Of a stretch of DNA of 64,000 nt, positions 1 to 14,400 are shown in pieces. Position numbers and translations under genes: made by a program. This DNA comes from Phoronis australis (Eukaryota; Phoronida; Phoronidae): NCBI GenBank assembly GCA_002633005.1, contig NMRA01000511.1, forward strand, positions 216,084 to 280,083, in the 5' to 3' direction. The notes beneath the pieces were generated by a model. It had not been told where the DNA came from, made no database searches, and worked only from the letters and a program-made list of their open reading frames with translations. The stretch's first letter is position 1; each line of letters opens with the position of its first letter.

Positions 1-162
1 ATGTGCATACTCTCAACATTTTTCGTTTTTCTTTCCTGTGACTTTGATTCATCACAGGGCCTAGCCAGCCAGCTAGCTGTATGAAGACTATCTTCAAAAT
101 ACTACTAGGTACCAGTAGCACTGAGTGTTGAGCTCCGTTACACTCCGAACTTTCACATAGCC

Positions 163-748
163 CGGGTAGTTCTGCTAGTCATCTCGTCGCGAAACTTATA
201 TCAACGTGTAGAGCTCTGGCAGGGGAGCATGCAAATAACTGGGTGTCAACCGACACTCACCTTGCTCGCTGGAGCCATTTAAGTGAAAAACAATCGAGCA
301 AACGTTATTTTATTTCATAATTCTCAGCCTTTTGTAACAAAGAAAACAGTACGCTCAACACACGCTATTTCCTAAAATTTTGCGACATCCGTCAGGAAAT
401 GGTGACAGCTTCGCAGGAGCAAAAGTTTTAATGAAATTCGGTTCCCTGCTATTAAATTACTAAAAACTTGTAAGGAAATGAAATCAGCTCCAGCAATTTG
501 TACATAACAGTTGGATCGCTTGGAAGAAGAACAACTCGGGGAACGAACGTGGCCAATAAGGCAGCAGGTGACAACGCCGAAAGCGGACCTGAAAGAGCGC
601 ACCCAAATTTTAGCAGCAGAGTGAACGGCAAAACGTCAATTTTTTCAACGCCCGTCAATAAATTTGTTTACTCAAGGAACAGTATAATTTTTAATGACAC
701 TAATTTTGGGTCAGATTTTATTTAATCCGGTTTTACCCACGCCGGTGC
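163..748. repeat. Long dispersed repeat, copy 1
   Basis: It matches 4615-5171 in the same orientation at roughly two-thirds identity by eye. Shared landmarks: GGTAGTTCTG near the start, GTGTCAACCGACA/GAGTCAACCAACA, TTTCTAAAATYTTGC, TTAATGMCACTAATT and ACCMACGYCGGT near the end. No coding capacity. Confidence 0.65.
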
Positions 749-1179
749 AATGGCCCCTGTATATATAATATAGAGCTGGCACCAAAGCAAGACTACGCAG
801 TTGGAGCCCTTTCCTGGCCCTTGCCGAGAACGGCATCGTTCCCCTAATAGTGAACACTACACGGCAGTAAACTTGTATTATGAACTTTTGAGAGCTGAGA
901 TCGCAGACGAATTATACTCATTAAGCACAATTCTGTAACCTACAGGCATTCACCCAATGAGCTATATACATAATAAGATTGATTTATCTTATTGCCTTCA
1001 CCCACGGCAGAGCCTCAGTGAGGTTAGACGCGCTTTAGCCAATAGGAATTAACATTTGGAAAACGCTTTTTTACAAAAATGTGAAAGGGTAACAGATATA
1101 GACTTAATTCATTAATTAAATTACATTAAAAATGCATGTTATCGTACTTCAGGTACTTTTTAAGTTTCTAGCGATCTGA

Positions 1180-1660
1180 ACTGCAGATTGAACTGCTTTC
1201 AATAGCACATTAGCAGCTAATCAGCGATTCTACACCTGTTGGACACCAGGGGCGCTGCTTACAGGAAGTGATGGGCTACTGAGGCGGGCTACGTACCATG
1301 TGATACTAGCAATTCAGCACATTAGCCTTGATTGGAGGCTTTCCATCGCATATTATAGGAGCCAATCAGCGATTCTACATTAGTAGAACGGAAGAGGCGC
1401 TGTTTACAGGTATGATGAGCTACTATGATTGGCTGCTGACCTTGCGATTTTAACGATACTGCATGCTAGCATCGATTGAAGTCTTTCAATATCACACGTT
1501 AGCAGCACTACTCCTGTAGAACACTAGGGGGCGCTGCTTACATAGAATGTCGAGCTCATCTGACTGGCTACCTTGCGATTCTAACGATTCTGCAAAGCAT
1601 CGATCGAAGGCTTTCAATCGCTTATTAACAGCTAATCAGTGATTTTTGATAGTCAAATCC
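1180..1660 (+). repeat. About 140-bp tandem repeat, three copies plus a part
   Basis: Landmarks recur at about 1191, 1335, 1478 and 1605 (GGCTTTCAATCGC-type) and at about 1250, 1393 and 1530 (GGCGCTGCTTACA-type), a spacing of about 127-144 bp. Units also share AATCAGCGATTCTAC. It lies 1 kb upstream of the transporter start. Two units carry CTCF-like motifs. Confidence 0.7.
1522..1536 (+). promoter_or_regulatory. CTCF-like motif, forward
   Basis: CACTAGGGGGCGCTG matches the core of the CTCF consensus known from bilaterians. A weaker relative, CACCAGGGGCGCTG, occurs at 1244-1257 in the neighbouring repeat unit. Motif match only; binding is inferred. Confidence 0.4.
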
Positions 1661-2609
1661 TGAAATCGCTAGGGGGGTGAGGGCGACTTGCATTCCCACT
1701 AGGTGGGCCGCTAATCTGCGATTGCGTCAGCGCTATTGTTGCTAATCTTACCGTGGTAGAATAGCGCGCTATAATGCCGTTGTAAGGTTGCTAATATAGC
1801 AATTTTGCCAATCCTGCGGGCTTGTTTACACAAAGTAGTTTACAATAGAGTTCTGCGAAACGCGTGGATGATCCAGATGGGCCACTGACTCAACTGAAGA
1901 ACAAATCAAGTAAATATAAACACCAACAATCTGCTAGTGAAGAAGTAACATCAATAGTATTATCAAACCAACATTCTAAACAAAATATATCATGAATGTA
2001 CCACGGGTTTCGTGATGGGGAGCTTTTCATGGGTGAATTGACCCACACCTTCTCAAGTACTACGACATGGGACAAGTTGGAGAATTATGGCTCGTGCTAT
2101 TCATTGCTTTTAATCCTAATTTTAATGCACTCGTTGGCCTCAGTTAAGAAATCACAGTGCGCCAATAAAATTATTTTTGTGCCTGTGACGCGGGGCGCGC
2201 TCCTAAAACTGTATAGCTCACTCGTGCGTTAAGCTTATGAAGCGGATGGGATCCTTAGTACAACCTGAGGCGCATGAACACAAAAGCGCAAAACCTTACG
2301 TGGCTTGTTTTTAATAGCGCTTTTCTTAGATTGTTAAAAAGACGTTCTCACTAGTGAACTTCTATGTAACTTATAGGAAAAACAGGTAACAGTCCAGTTG
2401 AGCGACATGTTGAGATGCGCAAAACTAGTACATATTAATTGAACTAGACCTGCTCTGTGTGTAGGTGCACCGGGAAAGCGTTACTGGCGGATTACACTAC
2501 TACTGACCGTCGTCGATGTGTGGGTGAAAAGTTGAGACCTCCAAAGTCTGATTCATTCGAATTGCTGTCTTAAGGTGCACCGGCATTATATCATTGTTTT
2601 CTAAGCAGA

Positions 2610-3044
2610 ATGAATGTAGAAGAATTTTTCGAAGCAACAGGCGGATTTGGGAAATTCCAGAAACTACATTACAGCTTGTTGTCGCTATGTGGACTTCTAG
2701 GTGCATTTTCCACGATGACGTATGTCTTTGTGACTGCCGTTCCAGATTACTGGTGCGCTTCACCGGTCGAATTCATGAACCTAACTCTTGAAGAGAGAAA
2801 AGCTCTTACTCTACCAGTCGATTCCTCGAAGGGGTACAGCAAATGTAACGTGTTTGATTGGTCAGGAATAGGCCATGCAAATGATCGAAATGCCAGTCTT
2901 ACCCAGTACTGGAAAAGTAGATTTGGGAACGGAACAGAAGAGGATGTGTTGGAATACTCAGTTAATGTCTCGTCACTACCGGTCAAAAAGTGTTCATCGT
3001 GGGAATATGATAGATCACAGTTTACCAGTACCATTGTCACGGAG
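2610..3044 (+). CDS. SLC22-like transporter exon 1 (start codon, TM1, extracellular loop 1)
   Basis: The ATG at 2610 gives MNVEEFF; the exon ends in phase 0 at GAG before GTAAGG. It codes 145 residues: a short cytoplasmic lead, a hydrophobic span (about 21-45), then a loop with four N-glycosylation sequons (NLT, NAS, NGT, NVS) and three cysteines (DYWC, SKC, KKC), as in SLC22 first exons. A CAG just before the ATG after a TTTTCT tract could be a splice acceptor for an untranslated 5' exon. A second ATG four bases downstream is out of frame. Confidence 0.92.
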
Positions 3045-6000
3045 GTAAGGTTTCAAATATTGCCTCTCATAATTCAATTTTCGCTCTTTTGACCCCCAAA
3101 ATTGTTGTTCGAGTAACTTTGAAGTGCTATCCCGCTGGTCTGACCTTCTTCGTACATCCATTAGACCAGCCACCATCGGGAGGCACACAGTTTTCTTGGC
3201 TATTCTGGCGGTTGTTAAACGTTATACATGTACACACGACCCGTAGATGAAAGAAAGTCTCTCCGCTTCATTTTTGTTTAAAACGTTATGAAGCGGTTTC
3301 TAACTCAATTTAGCTGAGTCGAAACGTAAGCCCTAATAAATTTCCTTCAACATAACTCCAAATCAATTTTGTTTAATATTAATTTTTCGCGTAACAATTT
3401 GTCTTTGTTAGCCCCCACCACTTAAAATGGTCGCTGTGTGAGTGATATCAAACATGTAGCATTTGCCACTCCGTTGCTGCCAAATGCACTGAGTATACTG
3501 TTTAAGCACTGACAAGTACTTACATTAAATCTTGTAATGGTAAAATAAGGCAAACGCAAACAAGGCTGAAAGTTACGAAATGCTTGCATTTTAGTGACAA
3601 TTTTTTCCAGAGACGAAACTCATCCCGTGTTCTAAATTGAATGTAAAGAATAGACCAGTTTGTAAAGCGGTCAATAAATGACTGCTCAATGGGGTCAATT
3701 ATTCGCTTAATGGGTCACTTTCTCTTCACGGATGATTACGAACAGATACGCACACCTGCAACAAATGAACGGCTGTCTTGCCCATGTGGGTATCAGTATC
3801 GTAGCTCCTCCTCTTGTCCTTTCCTGAGCTTGCAGAATAGCGAGTGGCAGTTTCTGGGCTAAAACTTCAAATGACACTGTCCACAAGCCGATAGATTGCC
3901 ATGCATCCTTAACGGCCTACTAATGGGTCAGAATGACCATGTTAATACCTAAAGTACACTTGACATGTATTACCGTGTCAAAACATACCCCACTCTGTAA
4001 TCAAGTAGGCCTATTAACTATACAGCAGCTCCATCACTCAGCTCTGTAAACAGGGCAGTACTTCCGCCGGAGGGTTTTTCATCTTGGTGAAGTCAATGAA
4101 CTAAATCTCATTTAACTCATATTAGGTGAATTGGGTATTAACGAAAACAATTGGAGTATTTTTTCAGTATGCTTGTACTAACAAAATCGATTTCCCTTGA
4201 CACGTTTAGAGAACCGCAAACAGTCTTACTGGTTAATTTCAGCTCTCCGATCCTTCCTCTAACAACAACCATTCAAATCGTCTGTCACCATCTACATGTA
4301 TACTTAATTTTTACCTAATGGCGACATGAAGTGATCTCAATGCCAGCAAATGAGCCCAGTGAATGTTTTCGCTCATGAGTTCACCGGTCGGTTAAAAAGT
4401 ACAAATGGTGGGCTGACAAGCGAATAGTAAAAAGCCAAATCTTATAGTAAATAAGTTCTTTCAAGGGGCTTGATTTTTGTGCAGTTATTATTCGAAATAT
4501 TAATTCGGGAGATAGATGTGTTCACACAATCTTAATTTTGACGTATATAGGTTAACTTTGGTGTGCAGTTCCAATGCGCTACATTTGGCACTTGATTCTA
4601 AACTCCATGCAGTCGAGGTAGTTCTGTTCATCGCCTCGTTGTGAAACTTGCAAGTTCTGTAGAGCTAACGACCGGGAGTCAACCAACATTCACCGTGCCC
4701 GTTGCACAGCTGTTTACGTGAAAACAATCTAATAAGCGTCATTTTTTGCATAACTTTCCCGCTTTTGTTCGTGACACGCGCACGCGCCATTTTCTAAAAT
4801 CTTGCAGCATCTCTCGGGAGACAATGAAAGCTACATGTATGCAACAGCAAAATTCTTTCTGAAATTTAGTTTTCTGGTATTAAAATATTGAAAACTTGCA
4901 AGGTAATGAATCCACCTTCGATAATTTGTTGTGACATGTACGCAACCTCGTGAAAGAGAAGAAGAGTTGATTGAAGAATCGCGAGAAAAAGAAACTGACA
5001 AATAGGTGACGCAAAAGTTTGCATAACAATTTTAGCCGCAGAATAACAGCAGAACGCCAAATTTTCTAACACCGGCAAATAATTTAGTTTACTCAAGAGA
5101 GGGTGTAGTTTTTAATGCCACTAATTGTGCGCCAGTTTTTATTTGGTCAGTTTTTTACCAACGTCGGTACTAAGGTTAGAACAGATCTTGCTGCTCTTTT
5201 GAATTTTGTTACCAATTCTTCGGTTGTGGATGGAAGTCTATTCCTTGCATGGCTAATGGCGGAATCTGCGGGGAAGTTGTACAAATGTATGCCCCTACCG
5301 CTTACAATGCTACACCCGTACACCATGCAACTCGGCAATTTAGCACAGAGACCGATAAGTAGCCTACGTCCAAGAAATGACGCCCAGCTGTTGCGCAGGG
5401 AGGTTTCGTTGACATGACGATGTCATGTGTACCCTTTTATGCTGATTGGCTGAGAACATCTCTGGGGCGATCGAAGAGACTATGAATCATTTTGCTCAGG
5501 CTTTGAACTCATTCACAAGGGTACATGTACAGTGCGTAGCTCAGTTGGGATACCAGTGTCTAGGAGTTACACTATGAACACTGAAATTTGTTCTCGGCCT
5601 TAGACTTCAAACAACTTTGAATTTTGTACTTGACAGAGAACAAACTTCTTACTCTATGAAAATGCTAACATCATATCAATACCATCAAGTACGGACACAA
5701 CAGCCTCCTGAGCTTATTCTGTTTTGCGGAGCTATTATACAACTGAATGGTATACTAAATACATAGGTTTTCTGCCCATTTCCTGTTTCAGTGATATGCG
5801 CCTTCCTTGTTTAGTTTCTCACCAATCTTTTTGTTTATAAATATCGATGGGATAACCATTCTTTTGAAGACGTGTTTTCATGGCATTTTAAGGACATTGA
5901 AATGTCAGTTACAACTAAAGCAAACGTTGTTTAAACCGTAAACAAGATCAACCAAGGTACGAACCTACTGCGTTTGTCTACGCCCCGTTTGCGTTCCAAA

Positions 6001-8430
6001 GAGCGCTCTCTCGACGTGGTTTGTTAATTTTCAATAGCTTCTGTTCCCGATCATTGATGTCACATTCGAGTAAAAAAACTTCCAAAAGGTGCTCCTCGCT
6101 GAAAGACTCATCGCTTCAACTCCAGTGCGTCACGCTGGTTCCCAAGCTTGTGTGACTGAGCCATAACATACTTTTCTCACTCCCGTGTAGTCATCCTCGA
6201 TTACAGGACGCATTCAGTGTTGACTAGGCTGAAGTCGGATAAGCTCATTAACTGCTGGAGTTCCCTAATTAACTGCACTGCGCAGACGATTACTGCTTTG
6301 TGCAATGGGTCCATATACTGAGTACTATTCTTTGTGTTGAAAAGGAGGTGTTTTGGTGTGAATCTATGTCTTTAACCAAACCTAGTTTAATGAAAAACTT
6401 CGAAATTTGAAAACAGCTCAGCGATGTTATAACGGAACCTGTACTGTTGTTCACAGATGATTTAGGAATGGTAAAGTACGATCAAATTTTATAGTGAACC
6501 GCAAACTGCTTCTGTACAGTCAAAACTAAAGAGCGTGTCATCCATGTAGCGTTTGTAGAGTCTCATTTGGACATTAACTTTTTACACGGCAAAACTTACT
6601 CGGCGCAAGATGATCGGTGTCAAGCTGCCTTTTGCACACACACACAACTCAAAAACGGTGGCAAGGCGGAATTTAGTCGTTGGCAGGAATGTGAAGTGCT
6701 CAAGAGCGAATATGCAAATTGCAGAAGTCACAGTTCAATACTATTGTTGTAGTTGTTGTTATCGAGCTTCTAATTCTACGTTGGACCAAAGCTGACATTG
6801 AAAAACAACAATACGTAAACATGCACGCACGTTCAGAGCTGTGAACTGTGCGTCCGCCGAACTTTGGTAGTTCATGCCTTTTTAGTGGACTTTTGTTTCG
6901 TTTTTTCGAATTTTTTGTTTCTCTGAGGCCGACTTTTTTCCCGTTTCGCCCTGGGTGCGCGCATGGAAAACAATCACTTTTCTTTGCGGAGGAAACGTTT
7001 CCGCCCTGGAGATAACTTATCCTCGGCTGAAAGGTTTTCTCTGCAGGGAAAAGGGACTTTTGTCGTAATCTTTTTCAGTATCAGTTTTGGGAGCCCGTAA
7101 ACCCCCAACGCGTACGTAATTCGTGACATTGAGTTTTGCCTCAGTAGTTTTTGTGATCTGTTAATTAACGGTTTCATCAGTAAACCTGCTATACATCACA
7201 GAGCATTTGAGTCTTGACTGATCACTGTGTGTAATATTCTGACAATCTCCTCTCAAATATATAACGGGTCAGTGTATTATAGTTAGAAGACATGGCACTG
7301 AACAGCTGGCTGGCAAATTGTAAAATATTGCACAACAAAGATCACCTGTATACGTGTGTGTGTGTGCGTGTGTGTGTGTGTGTGTGTGTGCGTGTGCGTG
7401 TGCGTGTCTTTAAGTGTACTTTTTTGCGCAAGAGCAATAGAGTGCCCCAGTTTTACGTTTAGTCATAGTTGACACAGATCGGGTGCAAGTTTTTCTTCCT
7501 CACAAAAAGGTGACAAAAGTTGTCACCGTAGTGTCAATGTCATCCGTTTCAGTCCTGTTTACGCACATACTTGAGTTCGAGCATCATGTTCCGGGTCAGC
7601 TGATCTGAGGACAACGATTTTTTTGAAGATAACCAATCGGGTTTAGGAAAGTGATGCTGCACGGTAGATCGTATTTTTACGTTGTAATGTGCTTCACTTA
7701 GAATCTGTCTTGGTCTAAAGTTACATATAGGCCTACCCTTGCGTGTCAGGCTAATAAAGCTTTGTTTATATTAAATAAACTGCAATATAGTGTGATTGCC
7801 TTCCTCTCAAGACCCCTTTTGAGATATTTGATAAGATGGTTCCTCCTATTGTAAATTATGGTCTGAAATAAGGAGCTCTTGTCAACATCAATCTGTAGAC
7901 AGTTAAGCAATTGTACAGCACACATCACGAATTTTTGTCCGACTGGTCGGAAATTGGTCGACGACCAGCCGACCAACAATGGTCTGCTGGGAGCCGTCTG
8001 CTGAGTCGCCTCTGCGGTCGGCACTTGGGTCGGCAAAGTGGTCGCCTAGCATAGACGACCAATTCGGATTATGCGTGTCCTCGGTCGGCAATAACCATTT
8101 TATGACTTAGCGGGTGAACTTTGGCCAAACAAACATTTAACTGTTCGCTGTTCGTTCACCTGTATCCTCTCCGGTCTTGACATCGGTTTATCAACGTTTG
8201 TTCAACTTTTGAAAGGTGGTAAAATCGAGACAACCTATAAATACGAATTGCGTGAAATTGCACCAACCTAAACTTTATGTTGAACTGCTGACGGCGTGGT
8301 AAAATTAAACGTTAAATGATTACTTGGAAACATAATTTCGCACTCTAGATATGAAACTTTTATACATTATGCATAAAAAAGTATCAACAACCAGAAAATT
8401 TGAAGTGTGTCAGGGCCGTAGGAAGCGGGA

Positions 8431-8496
<66 letters not shown>

Positions 8497-11400
8497 GCCG
8501 CCTCAAAAATTTTCAGGCGTCTGGGTTAAACCGTGGCAACCCACATAGGCGTGGTGCCGGGGACAGTCGGAAAAAGAAAGACTGCGATAAACGAATAAGA
8601 GAAAACTCAAGAGAACATTGAACAAATCTGCATCAGTGCATAGTTTACCTTTTGAAGACCCAGGCCAGAACATTGTCGTTAGGGTCTTCGCTTTTGCAGC
8701 ACATGTCGTCTAAACACACACATATATTTCGAAAAAATCGAGAGAATTTGTAAAGCGAAATTTTTGCAGAGCGTACTAATTTACTGGATGTTTAAATTCA
8801 ATAAGTCAATTTTGCGAATGCGAAACTATATTTTTCTAGAGGCCCCTCTCTGGCAAGGGATAACGGTGACAACTTTCGCTTTATTTTTTTTTCTCGAAAC
8901 TGAAAATCACTTGAGAAAAATTGATGACCTGACTGATAACATCAATTGCCGCGCATTTCTTGATATTTGAAAATACAAATATTTTCAAATTGAGGGTCCC
9001 CGCTTTTGAACGAGGCCATTGATGACATTCAAGTGGCCACCTTTTTGTGTTTTTATTAAGAAATTCTTACGGGGCCGCTGACGGTGAAAGGGTCCAATAT
9101 TGGGATCAATTGCCTCTATTTTCCTGTTTTTTTGTGAAATCGTGCTTTCATGATGAAGGAGGTCACTCCCTGCATCGTTTTGGGACCACACGAGGGCGGA
9201 ATGAACTGTCACTTTTTTCCAAGCTTAGTGATGTTTAGACTTTCATCTTAAGGTGTCCCATTTCAGGCGGTACCCTCTCTCGTTGGAGCAGGAGAGGAAA
9301 TGTCCCTTTGTCCCACTATATGCTTGTATATCTGCGCGTGCCGGACAAGTGTACACAGGCACTATATCTGCGCGTGCACGACAAGTGTACACAGGCACTA
9401 TGTCTGCGCGTGCACGACAGGTGTACGCAATCAATTATGGTTGATCAAATTTATTACAAATGATTCTTTAAAACAGATTAATTTCGATTATTTCTTAGAA
9501 TGGTATGACATGTTATAAGATGTTGATAAGAACTTATATTAACGAAAGGTGTAATATAAGGTCTTAGTTTTTTCATCAGCCCTAGTAATTTATACGAATT
9601 TTTGTCACTGACCAAAAACGATCAGTAAATGATGATCAGACTGATATATGTGAACGATGATTAGTCTCATCAGAATTCATGTCAACCAAAATGGAGGCGC
9701 AAGATTTTTACACAAGCATTACTTATTCTAAGGTCAGAAAATATGATTAAAACAGTGAAGAAGATGAACAGTATACACAGTGTCTATTTTGTTATGTACA
9801 CGGTCATTAAGATTGAGGGTAAATATAAAGGGCAAAACTAAGCCTTTGAACTAGAAAGGAGCAATGTATAATGCATACAAAAGTAAGCAACAGCCAGGGC
9901 ACGGACTTCTGTGTACATCCCGAGGGGCGTACATGTAGCTAGGATGGAGGGAGGTTTTTCTCATGCGGAACACTCTCCGGAGGGGAGCAGGGGCGGATCC
10001 AGGATTTTGATTAAGGGGCGGCCAGGGCAGACATTCGCACCCCCGAGCTGCCAAATGGAATCTGGGACAACTTTAGGGGGGGCATGGCCCCCTTGTCCCC
10101 TACCTCATAAATCTCTCACTGCTTACGTAAACTTTATGAAACTGGACCAATTAATGGACTTTTTTGCACACTTGTTGAGAAATGAGTTGTTGTGTCACGT
10201 GACCATCACGAGGAGGTGCTTATAAAATTAGGTAGCCTCGCATAGCACGGCGTCAAGTGAGTGTTTGAAACGTAGAATTATGGTGGAGGAAAATGCCAGC
10301 GTAAAAGACAAGACGACATTTTGAACTGGCTCGGAGAGAAGCACGCGATGAAATCTCTGTACTCGGCTAAGATGTTTGTTCAAATTTCTAAGTAGCTGGG
10401 TAACCTTTTTAGAGTTTTCTAAACTGCGCTACATCCAAAAACCGGCGGGACAGCTAACAAGCGTTCTCGCAAGCAATGGCATTTCTAAAAATAACTTACG
10501 GACTTAGTTTAATGTTTGAGTATCACCTACAATCCTTTATGAATCCTACGGATAACGAAGGGCAATATTTTAACACACACAAATCGTCTCTCGATTTCAA
10601 AATAACGCCACTGTCAGAGTTGAATAAGTCATTGTAGGCTTATCACTCCAGTAACCTTCAGGATTTATGCCAGGGTTATTTACTTGAGTATAATGCACAT
10701 GCTGAAGTTTATTAGGATTGTTTCTCGATCACTTTCTGCTATTAACTTTATGGTTGAAGCATACATGAACATAACTAGTAGAATTAAAAACATACAGTTA
10801 GTACTATATACTTGAGATTCATGGCAATAGGCTCGTCCCGGATTACACAGTGACACTCGAATCTCCTGTAATTTACCCAAAATGCCGTAAACATTCGTCA
10901 AGCACATTTGCTGCCTCGTTTTCGAGCCACTGGAGTTTCACATGCTATTTGTTGTCGTCTGATTCTTAACAAGTTCTTCTCGGTTGCATTACTCTATTCG
11001 TTCTTCCTATGTTAACGAAGCATTAAATGTTGTGTTGTGGGCTGCAACACCGGCGTGAAAACGTTTTATAAACTGGACAAATTCCTGTCGATGCATGATC
11101 TAAAACTCTTTGCCTTCCCGACATTAATGAGAGACACGAAAATGTGACTGATTTCAAAAACTAGATCACGTACTTACTTATTTCCATAATAACGGAGAAT
11201 AAAAGTCATCTATAATGCATAGGGGCCTACAAACATTTCCTGTTGAGTGACAATATCTGACGAGTGCGGTTTTCAAATGCATATTCTATGCTACTGTTAC
11301 TGAGTGCCGAAGCGTGTCAGTTTGCATTCTTTCCAGGAATTGAAAGGGAAAAATGCATTGAAAACTATGCCTCGACATTGTTGTGCTCAATGCAGGGTAA

Positions 11401-14400
11401 AGAATCGTTATCAGATAAATACATGCAAGGTTGGTTACGTTTAATTCAACCGACATTATAACAGTCGCGTTTCATATTACATTCTTTCCAAGAATCGTCA
11501 TGAAAAAATGCTTGAAAACTGTGCCTCGGAGTTGTTGTTCTCAATTAAGAGTAAAGAATCGTTATCAGATAAATACATGCAAGGTTGGTTACGTTTAATT
11601 CAACCGACATTATAACAGTCGCGTTTCATATTACATTCTTTCCAAGGATCGTCATGAAAAAATGCTTGAAATGCTATTCCCAGAAATTGTTGTTCACAAT
11701 GCTGGGTAAAGAATTGTTATCAGTTTTCTGTGTTTTTGCTTTTTTGGCCCCGTTAATTATCTTCAGAAATTTCAGGCAATATTTCCAATTTCTATTTATT
11801 ATTTTTACTGAGACCATGGATGAGTTAATCCATAACACAAAATATGTCACTGTCCAGCAGCTTCTATAATTTTTACAATACCACAAAAATGAGATTTTAT
11901 GTTAAAATTTGACACTGATTTTGAGCGAAAACTAATGTGCCCGACTTTTAAACTATTTATCAGACTAGGAATTGTATTAAACTACATTTTAGTAATATAA
12001 CATAAGCAAGTAAACTTCAACGCATAGTACGATCCAAATCCGTGACATAGGGTATATCACCCACTTATGGCTTTTTGCCTGGTCTGAAGTGCACTGCACT
12101 TTTAAGATAGGAAACTGGTTGGTTTTCTCATCGGAATGTGTGGACAAATGAGCTTATGAAAACCTTACGTTCATTGCACTGTATTCATGATATGAATAAA
12201 AGAATGAAATGAGAAAACGAGAAATTGCGGTTTTAATATGGGTGTGCCGTCTATATTCGTCTTTTTATCCGTTTTATTCATTAAACGTACTTAGTCGGCA
12301 CGCATCTGTTTGCAAATTTTATATTGAACACGCGGTTTACTCCGCGGATGGACGGACACAGGTTATCGCTGACCCGTGTTTAGTACCTTTCGGTGCGACG
12401 ATACATGTAGACTTAAGATTGATTCGAGTTAATAACTTTATTAACTTCGGCCCCACGTACTCAAGTCTACTCAAGCAAAACGTACTACGTAATGTCTGTT
12501 CTATGCTCAAGCTAGTGCTGCAAAACCTTGACCAGGGGCAGATCCAGGATTTTAAGTTGGGTGGCGGGGCTGAGTATTATCCAGGAATTTGCCCGTCAGA
12601 CACTTACATCCCGCATTACCAAATTTAATGTGGAAGAATTTTAGGGGGGGGCCATGGCCCCCTTGGCCCCCCTTTAAGTCCTCCACTGGGGAGGAGGGGG
12701 GAGGGAGAGGCGATAAAACAATTCGTGGTAATCGGCACTAAACATTTTAGCATCAGAAATATTACATTCAAGTAATTCAGGCAAACACATTTTAATTAAT
12801 AATTCATTGGTGCCACCTGTTGCCCCGAAGTGTTATACCAGAGGTTTCCAGTTTAATCCCGTCCTGCAACCATTTTATTACTGATTATGAATTTCTGTAA
12901 TTACATCACGTTTCGTCTCTTATAATTGCTAAACGTAAATCAAAACATCAAAATGTTCTAGAAACCATGTGTATTTAGTTGTTGCAACAAGAGGGGTATT
13001 ACATATATCAAACTTGACAAATATCCGTGGCGTTGGCGCAGTTGGATTTTGGAATTAAATGCTGAATGACATCAACATGAACTTGTGTCTTAAAACGCTA
13101 CGAAATATTGCCACAAGTCAAACTTTAATAATTCTGCTAGAACTAGTATTTGCTTAAAGGTATTTCAATGAACACAATATACATTCATTGACTGGCCGTA
13201 GTTTGGCAGGAAATGACGTGATACACTGTACGGAACCGGTAACTCTCCCCTACATTTGAGGTACGACGTGGCACTGACTGAATGCATCAACCAAAACATG
13301 TTAATTTTTGAAAATCCCCTCAAAAATGGGGATTTTTTCAAAACGCCGTGTTGGCCATATTCGTGTAGAAAAGCGAAATGAACAAATCTGTACGCGCTGC
13401 TCAAAGCACATTTGTGCGCATACGGAAACGAAAACGTCGTTAAACGCTGCATGTGCTTGACATTTCTGACAAAGCACGTTCGTGCTGGAAGTTTTTTTAA
13501 GATTGAGCACGGTTCCAAAAAATTGTAGGTCTCGTTACAGCTGACCACAGAAGAATGATTCTGCACTTTCAGGACTGAAACTGAATCAAAAATCTGGTGT
13601 GGTGACTCATTGGAAGGTGCAGAACTCGGGGAGAAGAGGGGGGGGGGCAATACAAGCGTGATATTTTTATTTTGGAGCTATAGTTGCCAGGGCCCGGTCT
13701 CCAATCTTTTTACTCGAAATGGAACTCGAAATTAGGTTTGGCATTTTCTATTCTACTTTTGGGCGAACTCAAGATAAGTGTCTATTATTCTATGTTCGAG
13801 TACACAATAACTTACGTAGATAATTTATTGCTCTTAGTTCACAGTTTGTAAACCCAATATTAAAGCAATAAGTTCGAGTTTGAACTCGAAATTTAGAGTT
13901 TTTACTCGAGTTTGTAGCACGAATATAAGGGTCTTCAAGGGCAAACTTGAACTAGAAACTCCTATGCATAAACTATAATGTATTCGAGCACAGTCTGATA
14001 ACCAATAATCTTAAGTTCGCGCAAAAGGAGCAGAGAAATTGCCAAAAATAATTTCGAGTTCGTTGCGAGTACAAAGATTAGAGACCGGGCCCAGATATCA
14101 TTCAGCGTCACCTAAGGAGGCCAGATCATGCGTTATAAACATCACAAAACGCGTACCTTGGTGTATTTCCTTTCATTTTTTTCGACATCGCATTCGCTTT
14201 ACCAAAGATTCACGCACAAATGCCGCGTAGAGACAAACACCTCTTCACCACGTATTCGCATCTTCCCGTTCAAAATTGTTTTATTTTATACAATTTGTCA
14301 ATATGTTGTTGACAAAAATATTTGTTTTTGGAACAACGTGAACGACCAACTGATACAGTAACTAGAGCAGATTTTACCGTCGCCGATGCATGAAAAGGGA

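Larger units (their letters stand above)
1..2609. other. 5' flank of the transporter gene
   Basis: It holds the dispersed repeat (163-748) and the 140-bp tandem repeat (1180-1660). Between 749-1179 and 1661-2609 no gene, RNA or repeat was recognised. No TATA box is obvious near 2560-2600, and an untranslated first exon farther upstream is possible. Confidence 0.6.

Noticed and set aside
8351-8621. Glycine-rich ORFs
   Set aside because: They are the 59-base G run read as Gly codons.
9243-9444. Repeat protein open on both strands
   Set aside because: A 36-bp minisatellite keeps any stop-free frame open on both strands; there is no independent evidence of coding.
13165-13650. 161-residue minus-strand frame
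   Set aside because: No recognisable domain, mixed composition, and a G-rich low-complexity start; no supporting splice sites or neighbours.
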